From contig CM059621.1 in assembly GCA_030435675.1 (NCBI GenBank), positions 17,298,001 to 17,362,000 on the forward strand: a stretch of 64,000 nucleotides of DNA. The letters are read 5' to 3'. Numbering within the stretch: the first letter of the stretch is position 1; every line of letters begins with the position of its first letter. Positions 22,601 to 34,500 of the stretch are shown here, piece after piece. The notes beneath the pieces are model-generated. The model ran no database searches, had not been told where the DNA came from, and saw only the letters and a list, made by a program, of their open reading frames with translations. A program made the position numbers and the translations under genes. Source of the stretch: Steinernema hermaphroditum (taxonomy: Eukaryota > Nematoda > Chromadorea > Rhabditida > Steinernematidae).

Positions 22601-25600
22601 GAGAATCCCTTCTCGTGGAACAAATTCGCGAACGTTCTTTTCTTGGAGGCGCCTCGAGCCGTCGGCTTCTCCTACAACGAGTACGATCTGAACAATGAGA
22701 TCGTCTACGACGATGATATGGTACGGTATTTCCGAAGCTCTTTATAGATGAACGGATTTAGACGGCTGCGGACAACCTTCTCGCCCTGAAGTCCTTCTTC
22801 GCTCGATTCCCCGAGTACCAGAACCGGCCCTTCTACATCACCGGGGAATCTTTCGGTGGCGTCTACATCCCCACGCTGGCCAGGGATCTTCTCAACGATA
22901 TTAATGTAGGTTTTAGGGAAGCACATGAACATGTTTCGATCAACTGCTTTGGTTGAACACATTTGCACTGATTTCTGAAGACGGTTTTGCTACAAGAAGC
23001 AACTTTAGAACGGTAACCCGGCTAAGATCAACTTCGCCGGATTCGCCATCGGAAACGGCATCCTCAGCGAGTACGATCAGCTCAACTCAGCCGCCAACCT
23101 CATGTACTTCCGAGGAGTTTATGGATACAAGTAGGTGTCCTTGGGAGGTCTGATGAATCCGTGGGGTCCGCACCGATATGGTGGCCTTGATAGTCGGGAA
23201 ATTGAAAGCCATACATAGCAACAAGAAACGTTGTCAAGCACCGTCCATTTCAGCGACTTCCGGAACCTGTCCAGCTGCTGCCACGACGACCCGATGATCT
23301 ACGCTCAGACCTGTAACTTCTCCATGTACCGTTTCGGCTTCGACGCGAGCAAAGCCACTCCGGAACAGCTTCGCTGCAACGCCCTCGTCACCCAACTAGG
23401 CGAGAACCTCGTCGACAACTCGCTCAACGACGCCTACAACACCTACCAGGACTGTTATGTCGGCGCTAGCCCGCAGAACTACGGTAGCGACCGGAAGAGG
23501 TCGAAGCGCAACTCGTACAGCTACGGCGGTCAGGTGCTCAGCGATCTGAACCCGTTCGTGAACCAGGCGGAACTCCTCAACTACCAATCCACCGACGCCT
23601 TCTCGACCTCTTCGTGCTACACCGGCGACGGCGCGCAGGCCTACTTGAACAGAGACGACGTCAAGGAAGCGCTTCACGTGAACAGGGACGTGCTCGCCTC
23701 GGTCCAGTGGGTCGACTGCAGTGACACGCTTCACTACAATCGAACTCATAAGTACTACGATATGGCCGACACTTTCGAAGAGATCTTCGCCAGCGGACGA
23801 GCGCTTAAGGTACGAAGAATGATCTGTAGTGTGACAATAATGACCACCGTATCTCCAGATCCTGATCTACAACGGCGACGTCGACATGGTGTGCCAGTTC
23901 CTGGGCGACGAGTGGTTCATTGAGCGCCTTATGGCCAAACACAATGTCCAGGGAACCAGCCGAGCTGCGTGGAACTACGTTCTCAATAATGGAAACGCCA
24001 GTTCGCCCTTCCTCCCTCGCATCGGAGGCTACCAGAAGCGCTTCGACATGACCTCGTTCAAGACTGTCCTCGACTTGGTCACCATCAAAGGCTCCGGCCA
24101 CTTCGTCCCCATGGACCGTCCAGGACCTGCCCTCCAGATGATCACCAACTTCTTCAACGGCCAGGACTACAGTACCACCCTCCCGGTGATCACCCCCAAA
24201 CCCTTGAACATTCCCCAGCCAGCGGTTCCCCCGATGGACCGCCGCGAACTGGATCGCGTCTACGGCCTTCCTGGCCTCACTTTCGAGCTGACCTTCAACC
24301 ACTATTCGGGCTATCTGAAGACAAACGCCGCCGGACACTACCTCCACTACTGGTTCGTGGAGTCGCAGAATGATCCAGCCAACGACCCGATCATCCTGTG
24401 GTTCAACGGAGGCCCCGGCTGCTCCTCGATGAGCGGCTTCTTCACCGAACTCGGCCCCTTCTTCCCGAATCCCGACGGAAGGACCCTCTTCGAGAACGTC
24501 TACTCGTGGAACAAAGTAGAGTTCGGGGTTTGGAAGGGAACATCTCTTGGATTTTGCAGGGTTACAACGTGATCTTCTTGGACAATCCCCGCGGAGTTGG
24601 GTTCTCCTACCAGGATATGTCCGTCAACAAGAACCTCACCCAAAACGACAACATGGCGAGGGAGGACAACATGGCGGCCATCATCGACTTCTTCAACGTC
24701 TACACGCAATTCCGGCAGAACGACTTCTACATCGCCGGCGAGTCCTACGCTGGCATCTACATCCCGACGCTCGTTCAGCTGCTCTTCCACAATGTAGGTT
24801 AACAACGCCCAAACAAAGATCAAAGCTTCCTGTTGACTGATTGCGGGTCCTAGATAGTCTTGCAAGTTGTAACTTCATCTCTCACTTTTCAGAAGGAGAA
24901 GCTCAACTTCAACCTGCGGGGAATGCTGCTCGGCAACGGCCTCGTCAGCGCCGTCCAGAACGTGCGCTCGCTGCCCGACTACCTCTACTTCCACGGCCAA
25001 GTGGCCAAGTCTCAGTGGGACTTCCTCAAGAACTGCTGTCTCAACAAGGACGGCCTGGCGACCGCCTTCTGCGACTACGACAACTTCGTCAACGTCACCA
25101 ACGTCGGCGACGACCTCATTCCGATCCCCTCGGATGATCCCGTCCACCAGAAGTGCGCCAGCACGATCATAGATTTGGCCGGCGAGCGGGCCTGGAACGA
25201 CGGAAACGACATCTACAACATCTACCAGGACTGCTACGCCTTCAAGGACGGCGACGAGTACAAGAGGCAACAACATCGCCAGCATCACGTCTCCAGGTTT
25301 ATTTTATCCCTAACGAAAGGCGAGAAAACGGGCCTACAAAAACTCAATTTCTTCTGAGCAACATTCCGTTTTGACAAGGTTGGAATACAACAATAAACCT
25401 TACCTTTACAGGTTGGCCAAATTGCTGAAGAAGCCCCGCGGCAAGAGGGCCGTCAAGCAGTACATCAAGAACCAGCTCGCGCAAATCGACCTCGTCTCCA
25501 CCGATGCCTTCATGGGCTTCCCGTGTTACTCGACCGCAGCCACCGTCAACTACTTCCGTCTGCCCTCCGTCAGGGCGGCGCTCCACGTGCCCGACTACGT

Positions 25601-26854
25601 GCAGGCCTACCAGGACTGCTCCAGCGACTTCGGCCTCGACAACTACGACCAGAACATCGAGGACGAGTCGGCCATCTTCCAGGACATCCTCGCCAACGCC
25701 CCCGACAACTTCAAGGTCCTCCTTTACACGGGCGACGTCGACACGGCGTGTGGTCTCTTCGAGTCACAGTGGTTCCTCGAGAGTCTCTACAGTAGAAACA
25801 AGAGGAAGGGCGCCTTCGTGGTGCAGGAGCACGAGCCGTGGTACTACACGAGGGACAAGGAGTTCCAGAAACAGATCGCCGGCTATCAGAAGTCGTTCCA
25901 GTTCGGAAGCACGAGGATTGAGCTGGTGACGGTGAAGGGTGCCGGCCACATGGTGCCCATGGACCGCCCCGGACCGGCCCTCCAAATGGTTGACAACTTC
26001 ATTAAGTTCTCACTGGACAAGACATCGCAGAAACAGGCCGTACCTTTCAGCAATTTGGTGCCTTACAGCCTCGATCGACAGCCTCTGAAACCGGCGTACC
26101 AGGTAACGACTTTTTATTGTAGAGTCCCAAAAGTTGCGATTCGTTTTTCACTAAAACTCGCAGACCTCTAGGGCTAAGGAGCGTATGGGATTTAAAAGGA
26201 AATGATATAAGGATCCGGGACGGTGTTCAATGGAGCACGAAAGGAACGCGTTCTCAATGATCCACAAAGGCAGTTCGAAAGAGGCCGCTTCGCAGGGATT
26301 ACACCTTCGGGACCGCCAGGCCATCCATTCGTTTACTGAATTAGACTTGAATGAAAACGATTCCATGAGCACCAGTGGTGCTTCCGCCAGGCATATTTAC
26401 CGTCTAGACAGTCGCCAGCACAGCCGCATTTATTGCCTGCAAGACTTGAGGACAAGGTCTGAAAACTACAAGCGACTTCGAATTTTGGCTCGGGCTGACT
26501 CGAAAGATATCAGAGTCAGCTTACTTCTGAAAGAATAGCCCCTCTGTTCCAGTCTTTGCGTGTCCTAACCACTACTGATACAGTACAGATGCACTCGAAA
26601 ACGGAGCCCACAGTAGTCCATTTCAGCCTCTCGTATACACCGACGGATCTCAAACAGTCCCGCCGACAACCTTCCAATTGCCGACCGGACCTACTGTATC
26701 TACCGTACCGACCCCGTTGACCACTGTCGTCCTTACCACCACCACCACTAACGCCACCAACATCACCACCACCACCCCCAAAGCGGCGTGTTCGTCACTC
26801 GGCTCCGTCCTCTTCAGTTTAGTCGTAGCCGTGTTCGTGAGATATCTCTTCTAG
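16681..26854 (+). CDS. Four-domain serine carboxypeptidase (S10), gene 2
   Basis: Twenty exons: 16681-16856, 17487-17649, 17694-18052, 18855-19197, 19239-19381, 19421-19494, 19536-19762, 19810-19960, 20002-20827, 20871-21006, 21049-21185, 21772-22720, 22762-22905, 23009-23130, 23254-23809, 23859-24515, 24560-24793, 24893-25296, 25412-26102, 26627-26854. They stay in frame for 2,239 residues. After a signal peptide come four S10 domains, each with NGGPGCSS. Nucleophiles lie in GESYGG, GESYGG, GESFGG and GESYAG; acid and histidine motifs are all present. Domain 1 has DRPAQALQM instead of the usual DRPGPALQM. Basic runs (RRKR, RKRSKR, RGKR) sit in the excision loops, and a Lys/Arg-rich linker joins domains 2 and 3. 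A Thr-rich stalk and tail ([10 protein letters not shown]) end the protein. A secreted or surface digestive protease is likely. The long introns hold no gene I can see. Confidence 0.93.
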
Positions 26855-27142
26855 TGTAATTACTGTAATATGCTGCTTCCATTCTTTGGAAATGTTTCGT
26901 AAAAGTGATCTAATTTCATTTGAACAAGAAATGATCTGAAAGGGGCTCATCTGAGGAAGAAGGCCACAGCGAAGGCGAGGAGAACCGCCGGGAGGGAGAA
27001 GACTCGGGCAGATCCTTTGGTGGTCGTCGTGGTGGACAAGGTGGTGGCTTCGCTTTCGGCTTTTCCAGATACCGTACTTCCCGTTGACGATCCCGTTCCA
27101 GTGGAGGGAGACGTTGTTGTCGCGCTGTGGTGGTGGATCCGA
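26681..27142. repeat. Inverted duplication, copy 2 (scar at 3' end of S10 gene 2)
   Basis: Reverse complement of 4555-5005. Here the gene 2 tail exon is functional on the plus strand and a copy of the gene 1 stalk/tail lies antisense (ending [13 protein letters not shown] on the minus strand). Part of the gene 1 stalk is deleted near 27120. Confidence 0.85.
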
Positions 27143-27420
27143 AGATGTCGGAGATGCCGAAAGTGCTGAACAAAAGTGCTAGGCGCATTTATTGATCGTC
27201 GATCGTCAACAGAGGCATGTAAATCGTAGGACAGATGTCTCTGACCAAGGCAGCCCTTCACCAACTGCTGGTCCTCGTAAAAGCATTCGGATCCCCAGTG
27301 GCACATGAGCTTCTTCTTGAGTATTTCGGCGTAGTGGGTAAAGATCGTTACAGTTTTCAATGCGTAATCATTGATTTCGCGGGTATGCTTCAGGACGGTG
27401 CGCAAAATACCAATTTTCAT
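26947..27420 (-). CDS. Chimeric ORF: unrecognised N-terminus fused to copied S10 stalk and anchor
   Basis: An uninterrupted frame of 157 codons begins at an ATG five bases behind the acceptor GGATTTCAG, a plausible spliced-leader site. Residues 1-80 (MKIGILRTVLKHTREINDYA at the start, later CHWGSECFYEDQQLVKGCLG) match nothing I know. Residues from about 104 are the copied Ser/Thr-rich stalk and hydrophobic tail of S10 gene 1, in the correct frame. It could be a new gene made by the rearrangement, or chance. There is no clear signal peptide, so surface anchoring is doubtful. Confidence 0.3.
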   Translation of the reverse strand: MKIGILRTVLKHTREINDYALKTVTIFTHYAEILKKKLMCHWGSECFYEDQQLVKGCLGQRHLSYDLHASVDDRRSINAPSTFVQHFRHLRHLRIHHHSATTTSPSTGTGSSTGSTVSGKAESEATTLSTTTTTKGSARVFSLPAVLLAFAVAFFLR

Positions 27421-28561
27421 CGTGCCTGAAATCCTTTTCCGTCAGAATTAGCTCAGGCGAATTTGAACTGTTTTCGAGAGTGTTAGAATGCTAGAAGCTA
27501 AAGTTTGAAAAGAACTGACCGCAGTTGGTATTCTCAGATCTGTACATGTCCGCTCTTTCGACTTCGTACCATTCTATGACTTTGTCTATTTATTTCGAAT
27601 GTAGGGTGTAGATCGAAAACAGACTCGTACACCTCTGCGAAAGCGTAGGGAGGACACTTACTTTCGTCGATTCCTACTGTAATATTGCTCGCGGAAACGG
27701 GCACGTTATCATTTCGCTGGGTTACCTGCGGCAGTGAAGCAAATCAGCCATAACAAACTCGAATATGAATTTACAACAGCATGACTGTACATGTGCCCAA
27801 GAGGAAACGAGTATCAATATCAGGAGAAGAGTAGTAGACTCCTTGGAACGACAGGTTAGGTTCATAATTGCTGTCTCCTGAACCAGTCCCATCGTTCCAA
27901 GGAGTCTGGCGGGCGTTAACTGAATAGTAAGCTGTCCGTACAGAACGACCGCCACGACAAGCTGAGTGTAACAGCACAAATACAAAGGGACGTCATGCGA
28001 TGGGGAAATGTTCGCGGGCGAAGTAAAAAAACTGCTATCGGATGACGCATTAGACACTGCCTCGTCGCCGCCACCACAAAATGTTTATGTAGCGGCGGCG
28101 CACATTGAGGGCGGGTACATTGAGAGTGCTCCGTGTCGGTTTGAAACTGTTGGTCTAAGAGTTGCTCTTTGAGCATGTTGCTACCACTGAGCCATCCGTG
28201 CTTTGATGTCGCCCAAGCAGCTGACGGTCAGTTTGGCGCTGTCAGTGACTGTCCACCTTGAATGGTCCTTAGGACGGAAAAAAACCCCCCCGAGTATCAG
28301 CGCCAGGAGAAGAGTAGTTCATCATTACCGTTTCCTGCACCTGACCGATCGTTCCAAGGAGGGGGGGGGGCGTGGGCTGAAGATTAAGGTGTCCGTGGAC
28401 AACGACCGCCACGACGACCTAAGTGTGATACACAATTCCCATTCAAATGGGAGGCTATCCAGCGACTTTGTCCATCTCTTCTGTGACAGGATGGGCATTC
28501 CATAAAATGACTTACACAAGAGGTTTTTTATAAACAGAGACTATCTTTAACAACTTTAGGT
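27421..28561. other. Intergenic with a diverged tandem duplication (27810-27985 and 28297-28440)
   Basis: The two segments share CAGGAGAAGAGTAGT, CGTTCCAAGGAG and ACGACCGCCACGAC in the same order and spacing. Copy 2 has a run of 12 G at about 28360. Each has short minus-strand frames with related peptides (SWRSFCTDSLLF, SWRSLSTDTLIF), too broken to call a gene. Nothing else is recognisable here. Confidence 0.5.
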
Positions 28562-31500
28562 TTAATACAACATGGCGAGGGCGAAAAGGACGGCGATGAC
28601 CGAAGATCTGACAAGAGTGGAAGCAGCACGGGTCGTTGTAGTGGTGTCTACTGTAGTGGCGGTAATCTTGGTGGTGGAGGTGGTTGTTGTTACGACAGGA
28701 GTAGCTGGCGTGGACGATGTGGTCGTGGCAGGCGTCTCTGTCGGTACAGAGCTCTGGACGGGCTGGAAAGGTTCAAGTGGAACATGAACAGATGAGAGGC
28801 ATACCTTGTACTGAGGAAGAAGAGGCTTCCTGGTGGTGTCAAAGGTGAACGGCTTCGAGAAGTTGAAGGCTTTGACAATCGTGTCCGCCGATACGTCGAG
28901 CTGGATGAAGTTGTTGATCATCTGCAGCGCTGGACCGGATCTGTCCGTGGGCACCATGTGACCGGCGCCCTTGACACTCAGCAGCTCGAGACGCGTCTTA
29001 CCGAACTGGAACTCCTTCTGGAAGCCGGCTTTCGCCGTCTCGAACGCCCAGTCGCCGTGGTCGTTGACGACCCGTGCGGTCATGCTACGAAGAGCCCTGG
29101 TGTAGAGCGCCTCGACGAACCACTGGTCCTCGAACATGCTGCAGGCCATGTCCAGGTCGCCGTTGTAGACGAGAATCTTGAAGTAGGCGAAGCGGGCGTC
29201 CGTGTTGGCCATGTTGAGGATGTCCATCCACACGGGGGAACTGTCGTGGCTGGTGGAGTCGTAGCTGATGGCGTCCGTGCAGAACATCCACTCCTGCACG
29301 TATTCGGGCACGTGGAGCGCAGCCCTGACGTGCGGGTGGTTGAGGTACTTATGGGCGGCCGGCACGGCGTAGCACGGGAAGCCGCCGAGGGCGTCGGTGG
29401 AGCCGTAGTTGACCTGGTAGAGCAGGTTGTTGAAGCTGACCTTGGGAGAAGTCTTCGCCTGCATGAGGCGCTTCCAACGCGTCTGCATGTAGGAGGAGGC
29501 GGAAGAAGGGGGCTGGTTGGGGTAGTCGTTGATGTAGCTACCGTAGAATTCATTCTCGTAGCACTCCTGGTAGAAGTTGTACACGTCCATCCTGTGATAA
29601 ATCAATTCTTATTAAATCTAAGGGGAAATATCTTCGATAGGAACCATCTAAACAAACGAAGAAGGTTCCGATCGTTAAAACGATTTCAACTTCCTAATAA
29701 GATCAGAAACCTACGCAGTATCGAACGCGGAGTTCATCTCGATGACTAACTCCCCACAGCGTTTCTGCTCCGTTGTATTAGTGTACGGCTGGTACGTGTC
29801 CAAATTGATGAACTTGTCATAGTCACAGAACAGCATCGGCTCGTCCGCTTCGTTCTTGCAACAACTCTTCAGGTCGCTCCACTTCCTAAACAACGCGATG
29901 GTTTCCATCTCAAAGAGTCACTCTTATACCTGTAGTCCACATGGCCGTGGAAGTACAAGAAGTCGGGCATCGTGCGGATGTTTTGTCTCTGACTCAAAAG
30001 ACCGTTTCCAATGGACATTCCCTTCAGGTTGAAGTTGAGCTGAGGGTCCTAAAAAGGGCTGGATTGAAGAGGGGAGGGGAAGAGCCTCCCTACTTTCATC
30101 ATTCTTTGAACGAGGGTGGGCACGTAGACGCCAGCGTAGGATTCGCCGGCCACGTAGAAGTCGTTCTTTTGGAGATGGCTGAAGACGTTGAAGAAGTCCT
30201 TGACGGCCGCCAGGTTGTCGGCGCTCGTCTTGTTATCGTTCCAGTCGGTGTCCGGGTCCACCGACCGGTCCTGATACGAAAAGCCGACCATGCGCGGCGA
30301 CTCCAGGAAAAGAACGTTGTAGCCCTGAAGGGTCATTCATGATTGGCGGTTCATGGTGACGAGCGCCAACCTTGTTCCACGCGTAGACGTTCTCGAAGAG
30401 GGTCGATCCGTCGGGGTTCGGGTGGAACGGTCCGATTTCGGTCATCAAGGCGCCAAGCGAAGAGCAGCCCGATCCTCCTGTCAGCCACAGGATCACCGGG
30501 TCGTTCTTCGGATCGCTTTGCGACTCGACGAACCAGTAGTGGAGGTAACTTCCTTTGACGGCCGCGTTCAGATAGCCCGAATACTGTTTGAAGTTGATCG
30601 CGAAGGTCAATCCAGGAAGGTCATAGATCCGGTCCTCTTCCATTCGGGACGGGGTGGGCGGAGGGGTGGCCAGAAAATTGGGTAGAATTGGCTGAGTGGT
30701 GATCTCAGGCAGTGGGGTACTGTAGTCGATGTTCTGGAGGAAGTTGTGGAAGATCTGGAGGGCGGGTCCGGGACGATCCATGGGCACCATGTGGCCGGAG
30801 CCCTTGATGGTGAGCTGGTCGAAATAGTAGGTTGCGCTGACGTTGAATCGCTTGGAGAATCCTCCGATACGGGGTTTATATCTAAAATAAGAGTCAATGA
30901 AGACCTTAAAAATCAGCAGATGTAGGAAGATTGGTTAGAGTATGTAACTATGAGAAAAGCGACGTGGAAACTAGTGCAAGCAAAGGCCACTAGAGTGTCG
31001 AAATCTAAGTAGATCTGAGTCACTTTTGGTCGATCTCATGCATAAAAAGTCGAGACAAAAACTTGAGGTATGGCTAATCCATAAATTGCCGTTTTAAAGA
31101 AAGGTGAGTTCCATATGAGGTCGTCCTTCAAGTAGATACATTGAGATGTCCCTTACCCATGCAAAGTGTAATTCCAGAAGGTACGTTCAGTCGGAATAGC
31201 GCCGTGATTGGACATAAGGCGCTCGATGAAGACCTCGTCGCCGAGGAACTCACAAGCCATGTCCACATCACCGTTGTAGATCAGCGCTCTTAGGGAGCGC
31301 TTGCTGCTGAGGATGCTGTTGAATACTGGGGTCATGTCGGCGTTCTGCTGACTGTACGTCGCGTTGTTGATCGAGTTCGTGCTGAATAGTGCTCCTATAG
31401 GATGGATGGACAAGATGGACCTACTTGCAGCCGGTCCACTTCACGTTTTTGAGCTGGGGCACGCTCTGCGCGTCCACGTGGATCGCCTTCTTCACGTCGT

Positions 31501-34500
31501 CGCTGTTCAGGTAGGTGGCGACGGCATTATCAGCCCAGCAGTAGAAGCCCTGCATGGGGTCCGTGGAGAGGTAGTCGATTTGGCTCTGGAAGTAAAATAC
31601 GTGCAGAAAACAGTACCGTAACCCTGATAAGGATGATAGAATTTCCATTTCACTCACAGCTTGATCAACAAACGGCAACGTATTGCTGAGGACCTGATTT
31701 CCAAAAGCGGGAGCCGACCGCTTGCTCCTTCTTCTCGTCTCCTCCACATTTCCATAGGATCCTGGTTCTTCCGTATTGTAGCAGTCCTGATAAGTGTTGT
31801 AGACGTCGTTAGAGGTCAGCCACACGAGTCCCTCTCCGATTTCTCCCGCCAGTCGGCCGCATTTCGCCCAGAAGGGATCGGACGCGTTCATCAGCGACGG
31901 AATCATGTTCTTGAAGTTCAAGAAGCGCGAAAAATCGCAGGGTTCCGTCTTTCTGAGAGGGTCGGCGTTCTGGCAGCATTGGTTGATGCCGTCGATTTGT
32001 CTAGAAGAAGAGACTGAATCTGGGAACGGTATATGGTCTGTGGTGGCTGAAGAGCTCTGTAATCATAGTGAAGTTGCCTCCTGTGCAAAAGCTGCAGAAA
32101 AAGAAACGCGATCGTCATTACATGGATTTGACAAAAGTGCCTGAGATGGAAGTAAAGTATGTCAGAGGTAGGTGCAGCCCTAATAACAAGTGTCGTCTAA
32201 CCGCGATATCTCTGAGGCGCGGTGCCCTAAGCCTGTACCCAGAGAGAAGCTATGAGCGGAATCGCATCTTAAGTCGCCTTTACGGTACTGTCATTGTCCT
32301 GGTGTTGCCGATCGTTTCGAGTCTCTGACAGGCACGTCTTGCAAATAAGACAAAAAAACTCCGTCGAGACCTCTCATCCTCCCATGTATCCACCAATAGA
32401 GAAAGGGCCCTTTTTTTGAGGCACACCCTGTACAGTTATCTCTATTTTCCCTGTTCTACTCGCCATGCACACAGTACTCACTCCTTGTCGATGACTCCAC
32501 GGAAGTAGAGAAGGTCAACGGCCGAATTGATCTGATCTCTCAGACTGAAAATGCCGTTTCCAATGGCGAAACCGGCGAGATTGATGTTGGGCGCGCCGGG
32601 AGAGGCGAGCTTCTTGAGCAGGCCGTAGACAAGTGTCGGGATGTAGACGCCACCGTACGACTCGCCGGTGATGTAGAAGGGCCGATTCTGGTACTGAGGG
32701 AAGCGTTTGAAGAACTCCTGTACGGCGAGCACGTTTTGGTGCGCCGTCTAAAGGGTACCGTAGATGGAAGGGAATGGTAGGATGGCGCTTACGTAGGTGT
32801 CGTTGTAGTGATCGTTGGTTCCGTCGTTTCCGTCTTGATAGGAGAAGCCGACGTTACGCGGCGACTCGATGAAGAAGATGTTGGCGTACTGCAAACAGTC
32901 GGAATGGGAAATTACGAAAATGGCGCTCTTGCGGTGAAAGACAGATGTGTCTAGCGAAGTTAGTTTCCAAAGGGGTGTTGGAAACGGAGGCGAATCCAGC
33001 CACAAAATTCCAAATATTGGGAAAAAAAGTAAAAATCAGATCAGGCGATCTGAGGACTTATAAAATATTATGGACTCTTCGAAGTGGACCTAGAATACTG
33101 TAGCTTTTGGAAAAGAGTTGTGACCCTGATTCCACCGAAAGCTCGAAAGGTCAGCAACGAGAGGTCAGCTCAACGAGAGTTGTGACGACCAGAGCCGTGC
33201 AGTCTCGCTCTCGGAAGTTTTGGCCTTTTTTAGTCTCGGTCTTGATAGCCTCTCGGAAAAGTGCCGGCGAGGCTTTGTGCGGTCTCACATGGATTACTGG
33301 ATTCCATTCCAGGAAGTACGATAACTACGGTGGGTCTCTGGATCTAATCTACTGTAGCGTGGGATACAAAAAAACCAGGCCAATAAGCGATAACAGTGAT
33401 CCCAAGGAGTTTGATACAAGTAATTTCTGACTTGGAACTGCTCTGATTTCAACCACTGTCTTCTATGTTCTTCAACTTCCCGTTTACAAACCCTTTCGAA
33501 CTGACCTTGTTCCAAGAGAAGGGGTTCTCCAGCAAGAGTTTACCATCCTTGCTGGGCCTGAAGGGACCGATCTCCTCCATCAGAGACAAAAGCGAAGAGC
33601 ATCCAGGTCCACCCTGGAGCCAGAGGACGATCGGTGCGTTCTCCTTGTTACTCTGAGCCTCGACGAACCAATAGTGCATGTGGACGTTGTCGTCGACGTC
33701 GAGGAATCCGGAGTACTGATCGAAAGTAGGAGTGAACGTCAGACCGGGCAAATTGGTGATCTTGTCGTCTTCCTTGGATCTCTGGATCGGGGCCGCTTTG
33801 ATGTCCACCTTCTCGATGGGCTTCTCTTCGACGTTTTTTTCGATTCCGTGTTTTTTGATAGCCTTTTGCATGAGGACCGATTGACCAGCGGCGCTAGCGG
33901 CCATCTAAAGAAGGCTCTAGAATATTCTGGATATTTGGAAAACGGTTACCTTCTGCATGACCTTGTACTGTGCCTTTAAAGGAGATCGTCTGGTCTTGAA
34001 CGGACTGGGCTTACTGTAGTCCTGTTGGGCCAAGAAGTTGGTGATCATCTGGAGGGCAGGCCCGGGGCGGTCCATGGGGACCATATGGCCGGCGCCCTTT
34101 ACCGTCAACAGGTCGAGCGTGACGTTGGAGCCGGCGAAACGCTTCCAGTAGCCTCCAATGACGCCCTCGTAGTTCCAGGCGCCGTATTTCTTGGCCGTGG
34201 AAAGGCCATTGCGGGTGGCGGTGCCCTCGACGAACCACTGGTCACCGAGGAAGTTGCAGGCGGTGTCGACGTCGCCGTTGTAGACGAGAACGCGGAGGGG
34301 GTAGCCGGAGGAGATCATATGGTCGAAGAGGGAGCCTGTGTCGTTGTGTTGCTGGGTGTAGATCGCGTTGATGGTGTCGCTGAAACGGGAGGTTAAGATG
34401 GTCAGACTCCACAACAAGCGACCCTTGTGACCCCCCGTTTCCTACGCATATGCACCTACTTGCAATCGGTCCAGGATGCCACATAAGTGGGAACATGAAG

